From assembly GCA_934418295.1 (NCBI GenBank), contig CAKRWZ010000031.1, forward strand, positions 1 to 20,454: DNA of 20,454 bases, read 5' to 3'. Numbering within the stretch: the first letter of the stretch is position 1; every line of letters starts with the position of its first letter. Positions 6,645-14,978 of the stretch are shown in pieces. The notes under the pieces are model-generated. The model was not told the DNA's origin. It worked only from the letters and a program-made list of their open reading frames with translations, and did no database searches. A program made the position numbers and the translations under genes. The DNA comes from an uncultured Mediterraneibacter sp. (GTDB taxonomy: Bacteria; Bacillota; Clostridia; Lachnospirales; Lachnospiraceae).

Positions 6645-9065
6645 ATGAACACTTCATTATCATGGATAAAAGCGTATGTTCCGGATCTGGATGTAACGGC
6701 TCAGGAATATACAGATGCAATGACCTTGTCAGGGACAAAGGTGGAAGGATATGAAAAACTGGATGCGGATCTGGACAAGATCGTGATCGGACAGATCGAC
6801 AAGATCGAAAAGCATCCGGATGCGGACAAGCTGGTGGTATGCCAGGTTAATATCGGAACAGAGACCTTACAGATCGTAACCGGAGCTCCGAATGTATTTG
6901 AAGGCGCTAAGGTGCCGGTGGTACTGGACGGCGGCCGGGTAGCAGGCGGACATGAGCCGGGACAGCGAATAGCAGGCGGGATCAAAATCAAAAAAGGAAA
7001 ACTCCGCGGGGTAGAAAGCAGCGGCATGATGTGTTCCATTGAAGAATTGGGTTCTACGAGAGACATGTATCCGGAGGCTCCGGAAAACGGCATTTATATT
7101 TTCCCGGATACGGTTGAGATCGGGAAAAGTGCCATTGAAGAGTTGGGTCTGGACGATGTGGTTTTTGAATATGAGATCACCTCTAACAGAGTGGACTGCT
7201 TCAGCGAGATCGGAATCGCAAGAGAGGCAGCAGCTACATTCCGGAAGAAATTTGTACCGCCGGTAGTGGTACCGACAGGAAATCAGGAAGATGTAAACGA
7301 CTACATCAAAGTGCGTGTGGAAAACGAAAAACTTTGCCCGCGTTATTGTGCAAGAGTCGTAAAAAATGTAAAAATCGGTCCGTCTCCGAAATGGATGCAG
7401 AGAAGACTGGCATCTGTGGGAATCCGCCCGATTAACAATCTGGTAGACATCACAAACTACGTGATGGAAGAATACGGACAGCCGATGCATGCCTATGACC
7501 TTGCTACGATAGAGGGACAGGAGATCGTCGTAAGAACAGCGGAAAACGGCGAAAAATTCGTGACGCTGGACGGACAGGAACACATCATGGATGAAAATGT
7601 AGTCATGATCTGCGACGGCAAAAAACCCATCGGTATCGGCGGTATCATGGGCGGCGAAAACTCGATGATCACAGATTCCGTAACGACGGTATTGTTTGAG
7701 GCGGCGGCATTTGACGGAACCAACATCCGTAAATCCTCAAAAAGAGTGGGGATCCGTACAGATGCTTCCGGAAAATTTGAAAAGGGAGTAGACCCGAACA
7801 ATGCAGAGGCAGCTATCAACCGTGCCTGCCAGCTGGCAGAAGAAATGGGAGCCGGCGAAGTGGTAGGAGGCATGGTAGATGTTTACCCGAAAAAACGGGA
7901 AAAGGTAAGAGTTCCTTTTGATGCTGACAAGATCAATCAGCTGCTGGGAACTGAGCTGGAAGAGCAGACGATGTTGGATTATTTTCGGATGATCGATCTG
8001 GAATACGATGAGACGACGAAAGAGGTGGTAGTACCGACCTTCCGTCAGGATCTGTTCCGCATTGCGGACCTGGCAGAGGAAGTAGCCCGTTTCTTCGGCT
8101 ATGACAACATCCCGGTAACACTTCCGGGCGGAGAGTCCACCACAGGAAAGCTTTCCTTCAAGCTCCGTGTGGAAGAAGTGGCAAAAGACACAGCTGAATT
8201 CTGCGGATTCAGCCAGGGAATGTCTTATTCCTTTGAAAGCCCGAAGGTATTCGATAAATTGTTGATCCCGGAAGATTCTGACCTCAGAAAAACGATCAAG
8301 ATCATGAATCCGCTGGGAGAGGACTACAGTATTATGCGTACCATTTCTTTAAACGGAATGCTTTCCTCTCTTGCAACGAATTATAACCGGAGAAACAAAA
8401 ATGTACGGTTGTACGAGCTGGGAAATATTTATCTTCCGAAACAGCTTCCGCTGACAGAACTTCCGGATGAGCGTGTACAGTTTACGCTGGGAATGTACGG
8501 AGAGGGCGACTTCTTTGATATGAAAGGCGTTGTGGAAGAGTTCTTTGAAAAAGCAGGACTGGCAGGCAAACGGGAATACGATCCGAAGGCAGGCAAAACC
8601 TTCCTGCATCCGGGACGCCAGGCCAATATCATGTATGAAGGAAAATGCCTGGGATATCTGGGAGAGGTACATCCGCAGGTGGCAGAAAATTACGGTATCG
8701 GCGAGAAAGCCTATGTGGCAGTGATTGATATGCCGGAGATCACGGCATTGGCAACCTTCGACAGAAAATATAAAGGAATCGCAAAATATCCGGCTGTGAC
8801 CAGGGATATCAGCATGGTCGTGCCGCACAACATTCTGGCAGGCCAGATCGAAGAAGTGATCGAGAAAAACGGCGGAAACCATCTGGAAAGCTACCGACTG
8901 TTTGATATTTACGAAGGAAATCAGATCCGCGCAGGATTTAAATCCATGGCATACTCCATCGTATTCCGCGGAAAAGAAAAAACATTGGAAGAAGGCGACA
9001 TCGCAGCAGCTATGCAAAAAATACTGGCAGCACTGGAAAAGCTGGGGATCGAACTGAGAAGCTGA
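6645..9065 (+). CDS. pheT: Phenylalanyl-tRNA synthetase, beta subunit
   Basis: Partner of PheS in the heterotetramer; it supplies tRNA recognition and editing of mischarged Tyr-tRNA-Phe. The 806-residue protein is full length. Readable domains: an EMAP-II-like tRNA-binding domain (about 39-150, with GAPN and SSGMMCS), the B3/4 editing domain (about 210-370, with RPINNLVDITNYVMEEYGQP), the B5 domain (about 405-475, ending near ADLAEEVARFFGYDNIP), a catalytic-like core without active-site function (about 490-700), and a C-terminal ferredoxin-fold anticodon-binding domain from about 715 (YPAVTRDISMVVP). The ATG at 6645 follows AAAAAGGAGATAG. It is cotranscribed with pheS across the tandem repeat, and sppA follows after 16 bases. 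Confidence 0.97.
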   Translation: MNTSLSWIKAYVPDLDVTAQEYTDAMTLSGTKVEGYEKLDADLDKIVIGQIDKIEKHPDADKLVVCQVNIGTETLQIVTGAPNVFEGAKVPVVLDGGRVAGGHEPGQRIAGGIKIKKGKLRGVESSGMMCSIEELGSTRDMYPEAPENGIYIFPDTVEIGKSAIEELGLDDVVFEYEITSNRVDCFSEIGIAREAAATFRKKFVPPVVVPTGNQEDVNDYIKVRVENEKLCPRYCARVVKNVKIGPSPKWMQRRLASVGIRPINNLVDITNYVMEEYGQPMHAYDLATIEGQEIVVRTAENGEKFVTLDGQEHIMDENVVMICDGKKPIGIGGIMGGENSMITDSVTTVLFEAAAFDGTNIRKSSKRVGIRTDASGKFEKGVDPNNAEAAINRACQLAEEMGAGEVVGGMVDVYPKKREKVRVPFDADKINQLLGTELEEQTMLDYFRMIDLEYDETTKEVVVPTFRQDLFRIADLAEEVARFFGYDNIPVTLPGGESTTGKLSFKLRVEEVAKDTAEFCGFSQGMSYSFESPKVFDKLLIPEDSDLRKTIKIMNPLGEDYSIMRTISLNGMLSSLATNYNRRNKNVRLYELGNIYLPKQLPLTELPDERVQFTLGMYGEGDFFDMKGVVEEFFEKAGLAGKREYDPKAGKTFLHPGRQANIMYEGKCLGYLGEVHPQVAENYGIGEKAYVAVIDMPEITALATFDRKYKGIAKYPAVTRDISMVVPHNILAGQIEEVIEKNGGNHLESYRLFDIYEGNQIRAGFKSMAYSIVFRGKEKTLEEGDIAAAMQKILAALEKLGIELRS

Positions 9066-9081
9066 TGAGGAAAGAAGTTTT

Positions 9082-10050
9082 ATGAAGAAAAAACAGATCG
9101 CAGCGCTGGTGATCGCTGTGGTGTTATTTATCATCACAGGGACCATCAGCGTGCTGGTAAATCGTTATGCAGGAAATTCCATTGCAGATACAATGGGCAT
9201 TTTGTTGAGCGGAGAGCAGGAGATCGATCCGCCGGATCACAATTATATAGCAGTGGTACCGGTGGTGGGCACCATCGAAGCGCAGGAAGAGACTTCACTT
9301 TTTTCAGAAGGACAGAGCTATCGGCATTCTACAACGATGGATTACATCAATGTGCTGATAGAGGATGAGAACAATACCGGAATCTTGCTTTATGTAGATT
9401 CTCCGGGAGGAACGGTGTATGAAGCAGAAGAACTGGCAGGTAAACTGAAAGAATATCAAGAGTACACCAAAAGGCCGATCTGGGTTTACATGGCGCATTA
9501 TGCGGCTTCCGGCGGTTATTATGTCTCTGCTTCTGCAGATATCATCTATGCCAACCAGAATACGACAACCGGATCCATCGGTGTGATCATGTCCGGATAC
9601 GATATGACGGGGCTGTATGAAAAGCTGGGAATCCGTTATGTCAGTATCACAAGCGGGGTAAACAAAGATTCTTCCCGGCTGACGGATGAGCAGATCGCGA
9701 TCTATCAGAGCCAGGTGAATGAAAGCTATGAGCGGTTTGTGCAGACGGTAGCAGACGGAAGAGGAATGTCCGTGGAGCAGGTAAAAGTGCTGGCAGACGG
9801 CAGGACTTATACGGCGGCGCAGGCAAAGGGAAACGGCTTGATCGATATGATAGACACCTATGAAAATATGCAGATCGATATGGCAAATGCATTGCAGACC
9901 TACGATTTCTATGCCCTTCCGGACAATGAGTCCGAATGGTCTGCTCTTTTTGGAAAAGTAGAAGAACTGATCCCGAAGTCAGAAGCACAAATTTTAAAAG
10001 AAACGGCCGATGAAATGGAAAGCGGGGTGCTGATGTACTATGCAAAATGA
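9082..10050 (+). CDS. sppA: Signal peptide peptidase SppA (S49 serine protease)
   Basis: A membrane-anchored peptidase that degrades remnant signal peptides after secretion. The 322-residue protein has a basic N-terminus and one membrane anchor (about 6-28), with the rest outside. The short Gram-positive SppA layout is clear: DSPGGTVYEAEELA (106-119), the nucleophile Ser143 in AASGGYY, the GSIGVIM segment (164-170), and the general base Lys195 in SGVNKD. The positions are close to those recalled for the B. subtilis Ser/Lys dyad. The ATG at 9082 follows GAGGAAAG, 16 bases after pheT, and the next gene overlaps its end by 11 bases, so it is part of the pheS operon transcript. Function in the operon is general envelope housekeeping; no link to tRNA charging is evident. 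Confidence 0.95.
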   Translation: MKKKQIAALVIAVVLFIITGTISVLVNRYAGNSIADTMGILLSGEQEIDPPDHNYIAVVPVVGTIEAQEETSLFSEGQSYRHSTTMDYINVLIEDENNTGILLYVDSPGGTVYEAEELAGKLKEYQEYTKRPIWVYMAHYAASGGYYVSASADIIYANQNTTTGSIGVIMSGYDMTGLYEKLGIRYVSITSGVNKDSSRLTDEQIAIYQSQVNESYERFVQTVADGRGMSVEQVKVLADGRTYTAAQAKGNGLIDMIDTYENMQIDMANALQTYDFYALPDNESEWSALFGKVEELIPKSEAQILKETADEMESGVLMYYAK

Positions 10051-10669
10051 CAGCCAGAGAATGGTCTGCGGCGGTTTTTTTGCCCGTATGACTGCGTATC
10101 TGCTGGATTGGCTGATCGTAGGGATCGTGCTGTTCATTGCATCGCTTTCGGCGACGGCTTTGTTTTCGGATTTCCTTGGTGAAAAAGCGATCCTGTTTCA
10201 ATATACACTGCCCGATATCCTGCGGTATCTGGCGGCAAGGGCTTACTTTGTGGTCCTGACGTATACAGGCGGACAGACTTTGGGAAAGAAAGCGATGAAT
10301 CTGAAAGTGGTCAATGCGGACGGAACAGAAAAGCTGAGCCTGATCAATGTGATCTACCGGGAAACCATCGGAAGATTCCTTTCTTCTATTTTAAAAATAG
10401 GCTATCTTATGATCGAACCGGATGAAGAAAAACGTGCTTTGCATGACCGTCTCTGTGATACCAGAGTGATTTACGAAAAAAAGATCCGGATACAGGAGAT
10501 CCGGAAGCCGGAGAAGACGTTTCCGACGGCCGGAAATGAGGAGGTGCCTGTATACGGAGAAGAAATGCCTGTATATAGAACGGAAGGGTATCGATATACG
10601 GAAGAATATCAGAATATAGAGGAACATCAACAAGATTGTCAGGGGGCAGAAGAAATTGAAAACCAGTGA
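10040..10669 (+). CDS. RDD-family membrane protein
   Basis: The 209-residue product has the RDD pattern: Arg and Asp in the first membrane segment (FARMTAYLLDWLIVG, about 14-28), TGGQTLGKKAMNLKVV in the middle, and the closing RALHDRLCDTRVIY. Two to three membrane segments can be read in the first 130 residues. RDD proteins are poorly understood; some act in ion antiport or envelope stress, and the sequence does not reveal which. After about residue 150 comes a hydrophilic tail rich in Glu, Tyr and Pro (PVYGEEMPVY, RYTEEYQNIEEHQQ) that looks disordered and is not part of the family core. The ATG at 10040 lies inside the end of sppA (11-base overlap), and its own end overlaps queA by 14 bases, indicating translational coupling. 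Confidence 0.88.
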   Translation: MQNDSQRMVCGGFFARMTAYLLDWLIVGIVLFIASLSATALFSDFLGEKAILFQYTLPDILRYLAARAYFVVLTYTGGQTLGKKAMNLKVVNADGTEKLSLINVIYRETIGRFLSSILKIGYLMIEPDEEKRALHDRLCDTRVIYEKKIRIQEIRKPEKTFPTAGNEEVPVYGEEMPVYRTEGYRYTEEYQNIEEHQQDCQGAEEIENQ

Positions 10670-11681
10670 TTTTTATTATGAACTTCCAGAGGAATTGATC
10701 GCACAGGATCCCTTGGAAAACCGGTCGGATTCCAGGCTGATGGTGCTGGATCGGGAGACGGGAGAGGTCAGCCATCGTATTTTCAGAGATGTGATCGACT
10801 ATCTGAATCCCGGAGACTGCCTGGTGATCAATGATACGAAGGTGATCCCGGCGCGTCTGATCGGCAGCAGGCCGGAGACCGGAGGCAAGATCGAAGTACT
10901 TTTGCTGAAACGGATGGAAAACGATGTCTGGGAGACACTTGTCAAGCCGGGAAGAAAGATGAAAGTCGGAGATAAGGTGATTTTTGGCGATGGGTTGTTG
11001 ACTGGAGAAGTAATAGATGTGGTAGAAGATGGAAATAGATTGGTCAAGTTCTGGTATGATGGAATCTTTGAAGAGATTCTGGATCAACTGGGACAGATGC
11101 CTCTTCCGCCTTACATCAAACATCAGTTAAAAGAAAAAGAGCGTTACAATACAGTCTATGCGATCCATGACGGATCTGCGGCGGCACCGACGGCAGGGCT
11201 GCATTTTACGCCGGAGCTTTTGGAAGCGATCCGGGAAAAAGGCGTGGAGATCGCGCCGGTAACACTTCATGTGGGGTTGGGGACATTCCGACCGGTAAAA
11301 GCAGAAGAGATCACGGATCACCATATGCATTCGGAGTTTTACCAGATTACGGAAGAAACGGCAGAAAAGATCAACCGCACCAAGGAAAACGGCGGGCGGG
11401 TGATCTGCGTCGGAACCACCAGCTGCAGGACGGTGGAATCGGCGGGAAGTGAAGAGGGACGGCTGAAAGCCTGCAGCGGCTGGACAGATATTTTCATTTA
11501 TCCGGGATATCGGTTTAAAGTGCTGGACGGGCTGATCACCAATTTCCATCTGCCGGAATCTACGCTGGTGATGCTGGTGTCGGCGTTGGCAGGGAGAGAA
11601 CACATTCTGGCGGCTTATGAGGAAGCGGTACGGGAAAAATATCGGTTCTTCAGCTTTGGAGACGCAATGCTGATCCTATAA
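10656..11681 (+). CDS. queA: S-adenosylmethionine:tRNA ribosyltransferase-isomerase
   Basis: Transfers and isomerises the ribosyl part of S-adenosylmethionine onto 7-aminomethyl-7-deazaguanine at the wobble base of tRNA, making epoxyqueuosine. The 341-residue length and the motifs fit QueA: FYYELPEELIAQDPLENR at the start, VINDTKVIPARLIG (57-70), PTAGLHFTPELL (178-189), LHVGLGTFRPV (204-214), CVGTTSCRTVES (251-262) and NFHLPEST near the end. The start codon is TTG at 10656, nine bases after AGGGGG; family alignment at MKTSDFYYEL supports this start. It overlaps the RDD gene by 14 bases and is the last gene before a strong terminator, so tRNA modification is cotranscribed with pheS-pheT. No other queuosine genes are present here. 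Confidence 0.96.
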   Translation: MKTSDFYYELPEELIAQDPLENRSDSRLMVLDRETGEVSHRIFRDVIDYLNPGDCLVINDTKVIPARLIGSRPETGGKIEVLLLKRMENDVWETLVKPGRKMKVGDKVIFGDGLLTGEVIDVVEDGNRLVKFWYDGIFEEILDQLGQMPLPPYIKHQLKEKERYNTVYAIHDGSAAAPTAGLHFTPELLEAIREKGVEIAPVTLHVGLGTFRPVKAEEITDHHMHSEFYQITEETAEKINRTKENGGRVICVGTTSCRTVESAGSEEGRLKACSGWTDIFIYPGYRFKVLDGLITNFHLPESTLVMLVSALAGREHILAAYEEAVREKYRFFSFGDAMLIL

Positions 11682-11708
11682 AGGTTCTATATAGAGTATA
11701 AAAAACAG

Positions 11709-11746
11709 AAAGTCTGCGAAGACGGTGAACCGCTTTGCAGACTTTT
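11709..11746 (+). terminator. Intrinsic terminator after queA
   Basis: AAAGTCTGCGAAG (11709-11721) pairs with CTTTGCAGACTTT (11733-11745) over 13 positions with one G-U pair, and the loop continues the pairing with CGGT and ACCG. It ends in TTTT. It closes the pheS-pheT-sppA-RDD-queA transcript. Confidence 0.88.
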
Positions 11747-11751
11747 GATGT

Positions 11752-11797
11752 GTTGCCATGCATCCGGAGGAAGCTGCCGGTGGCAGGTTCTGTAGGT
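11752..11797 (+). repeat. 46-bp dispersed repeat, copy 2
   Basis: 45 of 46 bases match 5174-5219; the single change is in the loop of the CTGCC/GGCAG inverted repeat. As with copy 1, it begins only a few bases after an intrinsic terminator. Sequence on either side of the two copies is unrelated. Confidence 0.8.
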
Positions 11798-11866
11798 GGC
11801 GGCCTGCACCGCAGGGAACATCTTTGCATAGGATAAAATAACAGTGTCTGAAAAGGTCTGTAACAA

Positions 11867-12052
11867 ATGTGCGAAAGCAAAGAATATCGGATCCCGCGAT
11901 TGCAGGAGGCTTATCTGGATGATGAGGGCAGGGGAGCTGCCTATTCAGATCGTCAGATGAATGAAACATTTGAACGGCAGGCGACAAGGCGACAAGAGAC
12001 GAAACGGCAGGCGACAAGACGGTCAGAGCAAAAGAAAGAGGAGAATAGATGA
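11867..12052 (+). CDS. Doubtful small basic ORF upstream of the metallo-beta-lactamase gene
   Basis: A 61-codon frame beginning MCESKEYRIPRLQEAYLDDE and ending in a charged, Arg/Gln/Lys-rich segment. Its stop overlaps the next start codon as ATGA, which suggests coupling. Its ribosome-binding site is weak (AAAAGG about 15 bases upstream). The tail contains two near-identical 10-residue units (RQATRRQETK, RQATRRSEQK) made by a 16-base direct repeat at 11973-11988 and 12003-12018. I do not recognise the family. It may be a real small protein, or untranslated leader of the next gene. Confidence 0.35.
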   Translation: MCESKEYRIPRLQEAYLDDEGRGAAYSDRQMNETFERQATRRQETKRQATRRSEQKKEENR

Positions 12053-12999
12053 AAAAGAACAGAAGAAAAGCAGGGGTAAAACTGGTAGCTGCAGTTTTGA
12101 CACTGCTGTTGGGGTACGGAGGGATCCAATTATCTTCTCTTATGGGCGAAAACGTTCCCCAAGGGCAGAAAACCGGAACTTCAAAGCCGGTGGAGACGAC
12201 TCGGAAAAAGACGGACCAGACGGCAAAAGGGGAAATGGAAGTCACCTTTCTGGATGTGGGGCAGGGAGACTGCACCATCATCCGGACAGAGGGACATGCC
12301 ATGATGGTGGATGCCGGCACCAATAAAGCAGGCAGTAAAGTGGCGGAATACCTGCAAGAGGAAAACGTTCAGTCCCTGGATTATCTGATCCTGACTCATC
12401 CTGATGCCGATCACATAGGCGGAGGCGACAACGTACTGGAGTCGGTAGAGGTACAGAAGGTGCTGATGCTGGATCTGGAGAACGATACAAAGACCTATGA
12501 GGAAGTGATCCGGGACATCGAAAAATACCGTGTAGAAAAAGAGTACCCCTCTGCCGGAGAAGTCTATGAGCTGGGAGATGCTTCCTTTACGATCTTATGT
12601 CCGCAGGCCGGAGAAACCTATGACAAAGGAGCCCGCGGTGTTTCAGTGGGGATCAGGCTGACCCATGGAGAAAAATCCTTTGTTTTATGCGGAGACGCGG
12701 AAGAAGCAGAGGAAAAGAAGATGGTGGAACGGTTTGGAAATACGTTGGAATGTGATGTTTTAAAATGTGGTCACCACGGAAGCCGCACTGCGACTTGTGA
12801 AGCCTTCCTGAAAGCCACAGATCCGACCTGGGCGGTCATAAGCTGCGGCGAGGGAAATTCTTACGGACATCCCCATGCAGAGGTGTTGGCAAGGCTGGAA
12901 GATGAAGATGTGCAGGTTTACCGGACAGATCGGCTGGGAACCATTACTGCAGTCAGCGACGGAAAGCAGATCTCCTGGAAGAGTGAGAAAAAGCCCTGA
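12049..12999 (+). CDS. Membrane-anchored ComEC-like metallo-beta-lactamase-fold hydrolase
   Basis: The 316-residue product has a basic N-terminus with one membrane segment (about 9-30), a polar linker (about 33-62), then a metallo-beta-lactamase domain like the one at the C-terminus of the DNA-uptake protein ComEC. Metal-site motifs: FLDVGQGDCTII (67-78), THPDADHIGG (116-125), CGDAEEAEE (214-222), KCGHHGS (239-245) and SYGHPHAEVL (271-280). The domain would lie outside the cell. Such stand-alone proteins may be nucleases or phosphodiesterases; the substrate cannot be read from sequence, and no ComEC channel gene is nearby. The ATG at 12049 overlaps the stop of a small ORF. A short GAAAGGA/TCCTTTC hairpin (12998-13014) overlaps its stop codon. 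The family is firm, the role open. Confidence 0.9.
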   Translation: MKKNRRKAGVKLVAAVLTLLLGYGGIQLSSLMGENVPQGQKTGTSKPVETTRKKTDQTAKGEMEVTFLDVGQGDCTIIRTEGHAMMVDAGTNKAGSKVAEYLQEENVQSLDYLILTHPDADHIGGGDNVLESVEVQKVLMLDLENDTKTYEEVIRDIEKYRVEKEYPSAGEVYELGDASFTILCPQAGETYDKGARGVSVGIRLTHGEKSFVLCGDAEEAEEKKMVERFGNTLECDVLKCGHHGSRTATCEAFLKATDPTWAVISCGEGNSYGHPHAEVLARLEDEDVQVYRTDRLGTITAVSDGKQISWKSEKKP

Positions 13000-13014
13000 A
13001 AGGAAAATCCTTTC
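12998..13014 (+). terminator. Weak hairpin at the end of the metallo-beta-lactamase gene
   Basis: GAAAGGA pairs with TCCTTTC around AAA, seven base pairs with a three-base loop, overlapping the TGA stop. No T tract follows, so termination would be inefficient if it occurs. It lies just before the folC promoter. Confidence 0.3.
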
Positions 13015-13023
13015 GGATAAAAT

Positions 13024-13053
13024 TTGACAGGATTCCACATTTACGTGTATACT
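13024..13053 (+). promoter_or_regulatory. Promoter of the folate operon
   Basis: TTGACA (13024-13029) and TATACT (13048-13053) are spaced by 18 bases. The start near 13060 leaves a leader of about 58 bases before the GTG start of folC. The leader shows no folate riboswitch features. Confidence 0.78.
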
Positions 13054-13118
13054 GTCCTTTGAAAAAACTTTTCGGAACAAGGAAAGAGACAAAATCATAT
13101 GGAAAGGAAACGGAAAAC

Positions 13119-14978
13119 GTGACCTATAACGAAGCAAGGGTATATTTGGACGAGATGTCGAAATACGGAAGTGTACTTGGCTTAGATGCAATTCGAAATC
13201 TTCTTGCGGAACTTGGAAATCCTCAAGAAGATTTGCATTTTATACACATTGCAGGAACAAATGGTAAGGGTTCTGTGCTTGCTTATCTTTCTGCTGTTTT
13301 GAGTGAGGCCGGATACAGGACCGGAGGATATGTTTCACCGGCAGTGGTGTCTGAGCTGGAAAGCATACAGGCAGACGGCAAATGGATCAGCGAAGAGGAG
13401 TTTGCAGCCCTGACGGAGGAAGTGAAAGCGGCGGCTGAACGTCTGGCGGCAAAAGGCAAGGGCAATCCTACTGTTTTTGAGCTTGAGACGGCAGTGGCCT
13501 TTTTATATTTCCGAAAAAAGCACTGTGATCTGGCAGTGGTGGAGACGGGGCTTGGCGGACTTCTGGATGCGACCAATGTGATCGAACACACAGAAGCGGC
13601 GGTGATCACGTCGATCAGCATGGATCATATGGGTGTGCTGGGTAATACTTTGGAGGAGATCGCCGGACAGAAAGCCGGGATCCTGAAAAAGGGCTGTGCC
13701 GTGGTTTCTGCACCGCAAAAGCCGGAAGTGACGAAAGTGCTGGCGGATCGGGCAGAGAAATTGGGATGTTCTTTTACGCAGGTGGATCCGGACGCAATTC
13801 AAAGGATCGGGATGGATGTGACGGGACAAAGTTTTTCCTACAGAGAAAAAATGAATCTGGAAATTGCCTTGCCCGGAACTTTCCAGACAGAAAATGCGGC
13901 TTTGGCCTGTGAGGCGGCGGAAGCCCTGCGAAAGCGAGGGTATCATATTTCAGACCAGGCGCTGCGGACAGGCTTGAAAAAAACCAGATGGCCGGGGAGA
14001 TTTTCTTGCATCTCAAAGAATCCGATGGTGATCCTGGATGGGGCGCATAATGAAAATGCGGCTCTCCGTCTCCGGGAAACGCTGGAGCAGTGTCTCCCGG
14101 GCAAACGGATTGTTGCCGTGATGGGCGTTTTTAAAGATAAAGAATATGAAAAAATCGCAGAGAGCGTTCTTCCTTTGACGGAAAAGGTCTTTACGGTGGA
14201 TCTTCCGAATCGGGAAAGAACACTTCCGGCGGAGGAACTGGCGGCGACGGCGGCGAAATACTGCGATTGTGCAGAACCGGCAGAAAACGTGGAGACAGCC
14301 TTGGAAAAGGCGCTGGCAGAGGCCGGGGAGGATGGTGTCGTCCTGGTGTTTGGCTCCCTGTCTTATCTGGGAAAGGTGATGAAGATCATGGAAAATAAAA
14401 AACAAAATTCCGGAATGGATCCGGAAAAGATCCGGCAGGCGGCGCGCCTTTTTCTGGAAGGGATCGGTGAGGATCCGGAGAGAGAGGGACTTTTAGAGAC
14501 CCCGGACCGGGTAGCCAGGATGTGTGAGGAGCTGTACGGCGGATTGCAGCAGGATGCAGAGGAACATTTGTCGAAAGTGTTCCGGGCGCAGAACAATGAA
14601 ATGGTCGTGGAGCGGGACATCACATTTTATTCGACCTGCGAGCATCATTTGCTGCCGTTTTACGGGAAGGCCCATATCGCTTATGTGCCGGACGGAAAAG
14701 TGGCAGGCTTGAGCAAGTTGGCCCGCACGGTGGAAGTGTATGCCAGAAGACCACAGATCCAGGAGCAGATGACGGCGCAGATCGCAGATGCCCTTATGGA
14801 GCGTTTACAGCCAAAAGGAGTTATGGTCGTTTTGGAGGCAGAGCATATGTGCATGACCATGCGCGGAATCAAAAAACCGGGCAGTCAGACGGTAACCGTC
14901 GTAAAAAGAGGAGTATTTCAGGAGGAAGAAAGACTTTCAGCTGCCTTCTGGGAAATTGCAGGAGGACGTAAGGCATGA
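13119..14978 (+). CDS. folC-folE: Fused folylpolyglutamate/dihydrofolate synthase and GTP cyclohydrolase I
   Basis: One uninterrupted frame joins two folate enzymes. The N-terminal 420 or so residues are FolC (Mur-ligase type; adds glutamate to dihydropteroate and folates): GTNGKGS P-loop at 46-52, ETGLGGLLDATN near 142-153, SMDHMGVLGNT near 168-177, and VILDGAHNENA near 304-314. The C-terminal 190 are FolE (GTP to dihydroneopterin triphosphate): zinc ligands Cys507 and His510 in STCEHHLLPF and Cys578 in AEHMCMTMRG, spaced as in E. coli FolE. I chose GTG at 13119 because MTYNEARVYLDEM matches FolC starts; an in-frame TTG at 13059 lies at the predicted transcription start. An internal ATG at 14388, after AAAGGTGAT, could also produce separate FolE. 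ATGA overlap couples it to folP. The frame is seen directly; whether it stays one protein is inferred. Confidence 0.93.
   Translation: MTYNEARVYLDEMSKYGSVLGLDAIRNLLAELGNPQEDLHFIHIAGTNGKGSVLAYLSAVLSEAGYRTGGYVSPAVVSELESIQADGKWISEEEFAALTEEVKAAAERLAAKGKGNPTVFELETAVAFLYFRKKHCDLAVVETGLGGLLDATNVIEHTEAAVITSISMDHMGVLGNTLEEIAGQKAGILKKGCAVVSAPQKPEVTKVLADRAEKLGCSFTQVDPDAIQRIGMDVTGQSFSYREKMNLEIALPGTFQTENAALACEAAEALRKRGYHISDQALRTGLKKTRWPGRFSCISKNPMVILDGAHNENAALRLRETLEQCLPGKRIVAVMGVFKDKEYEKIAESVLPLTEKVFTVDLPNRERTLPAEELAATAAKYCDCAEPAENVETALEKALAEAGEDGVVLVFGSLSYLGKVMKIMENKKQNSGMDPEKIRQAARLFLEGIGEDPEREGLLETPDRVARMCEELYGGLQQDAEEHLSKVFRAQNNEMVVERDITFYSTCEHHLLPFYGKAHIAYVPDGKVAGLSKLARTVEVYARRPQIQEQMTAQIADALMERLQPKGVMVVLEAEHMCMTMRGIKKPGSQTVTVVKRGVFQEEERLSAAFWEIAGGRKA

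Noticed and set aside
13059..13118. Upstream extension of FolC from TTG 13059
   Set aside because: The promoter -10 at 13048-13053 puts the RNA start at about 13060, so this codon could not be translated from that RNA; GTG 13119 fits family length.
13054..13118. Tetrahydrofolate riboswitch before the folate operon
   Set aside because: The leader is only about 58 bases, A-rich, and lacks the conserved pairings and motifs of that class.
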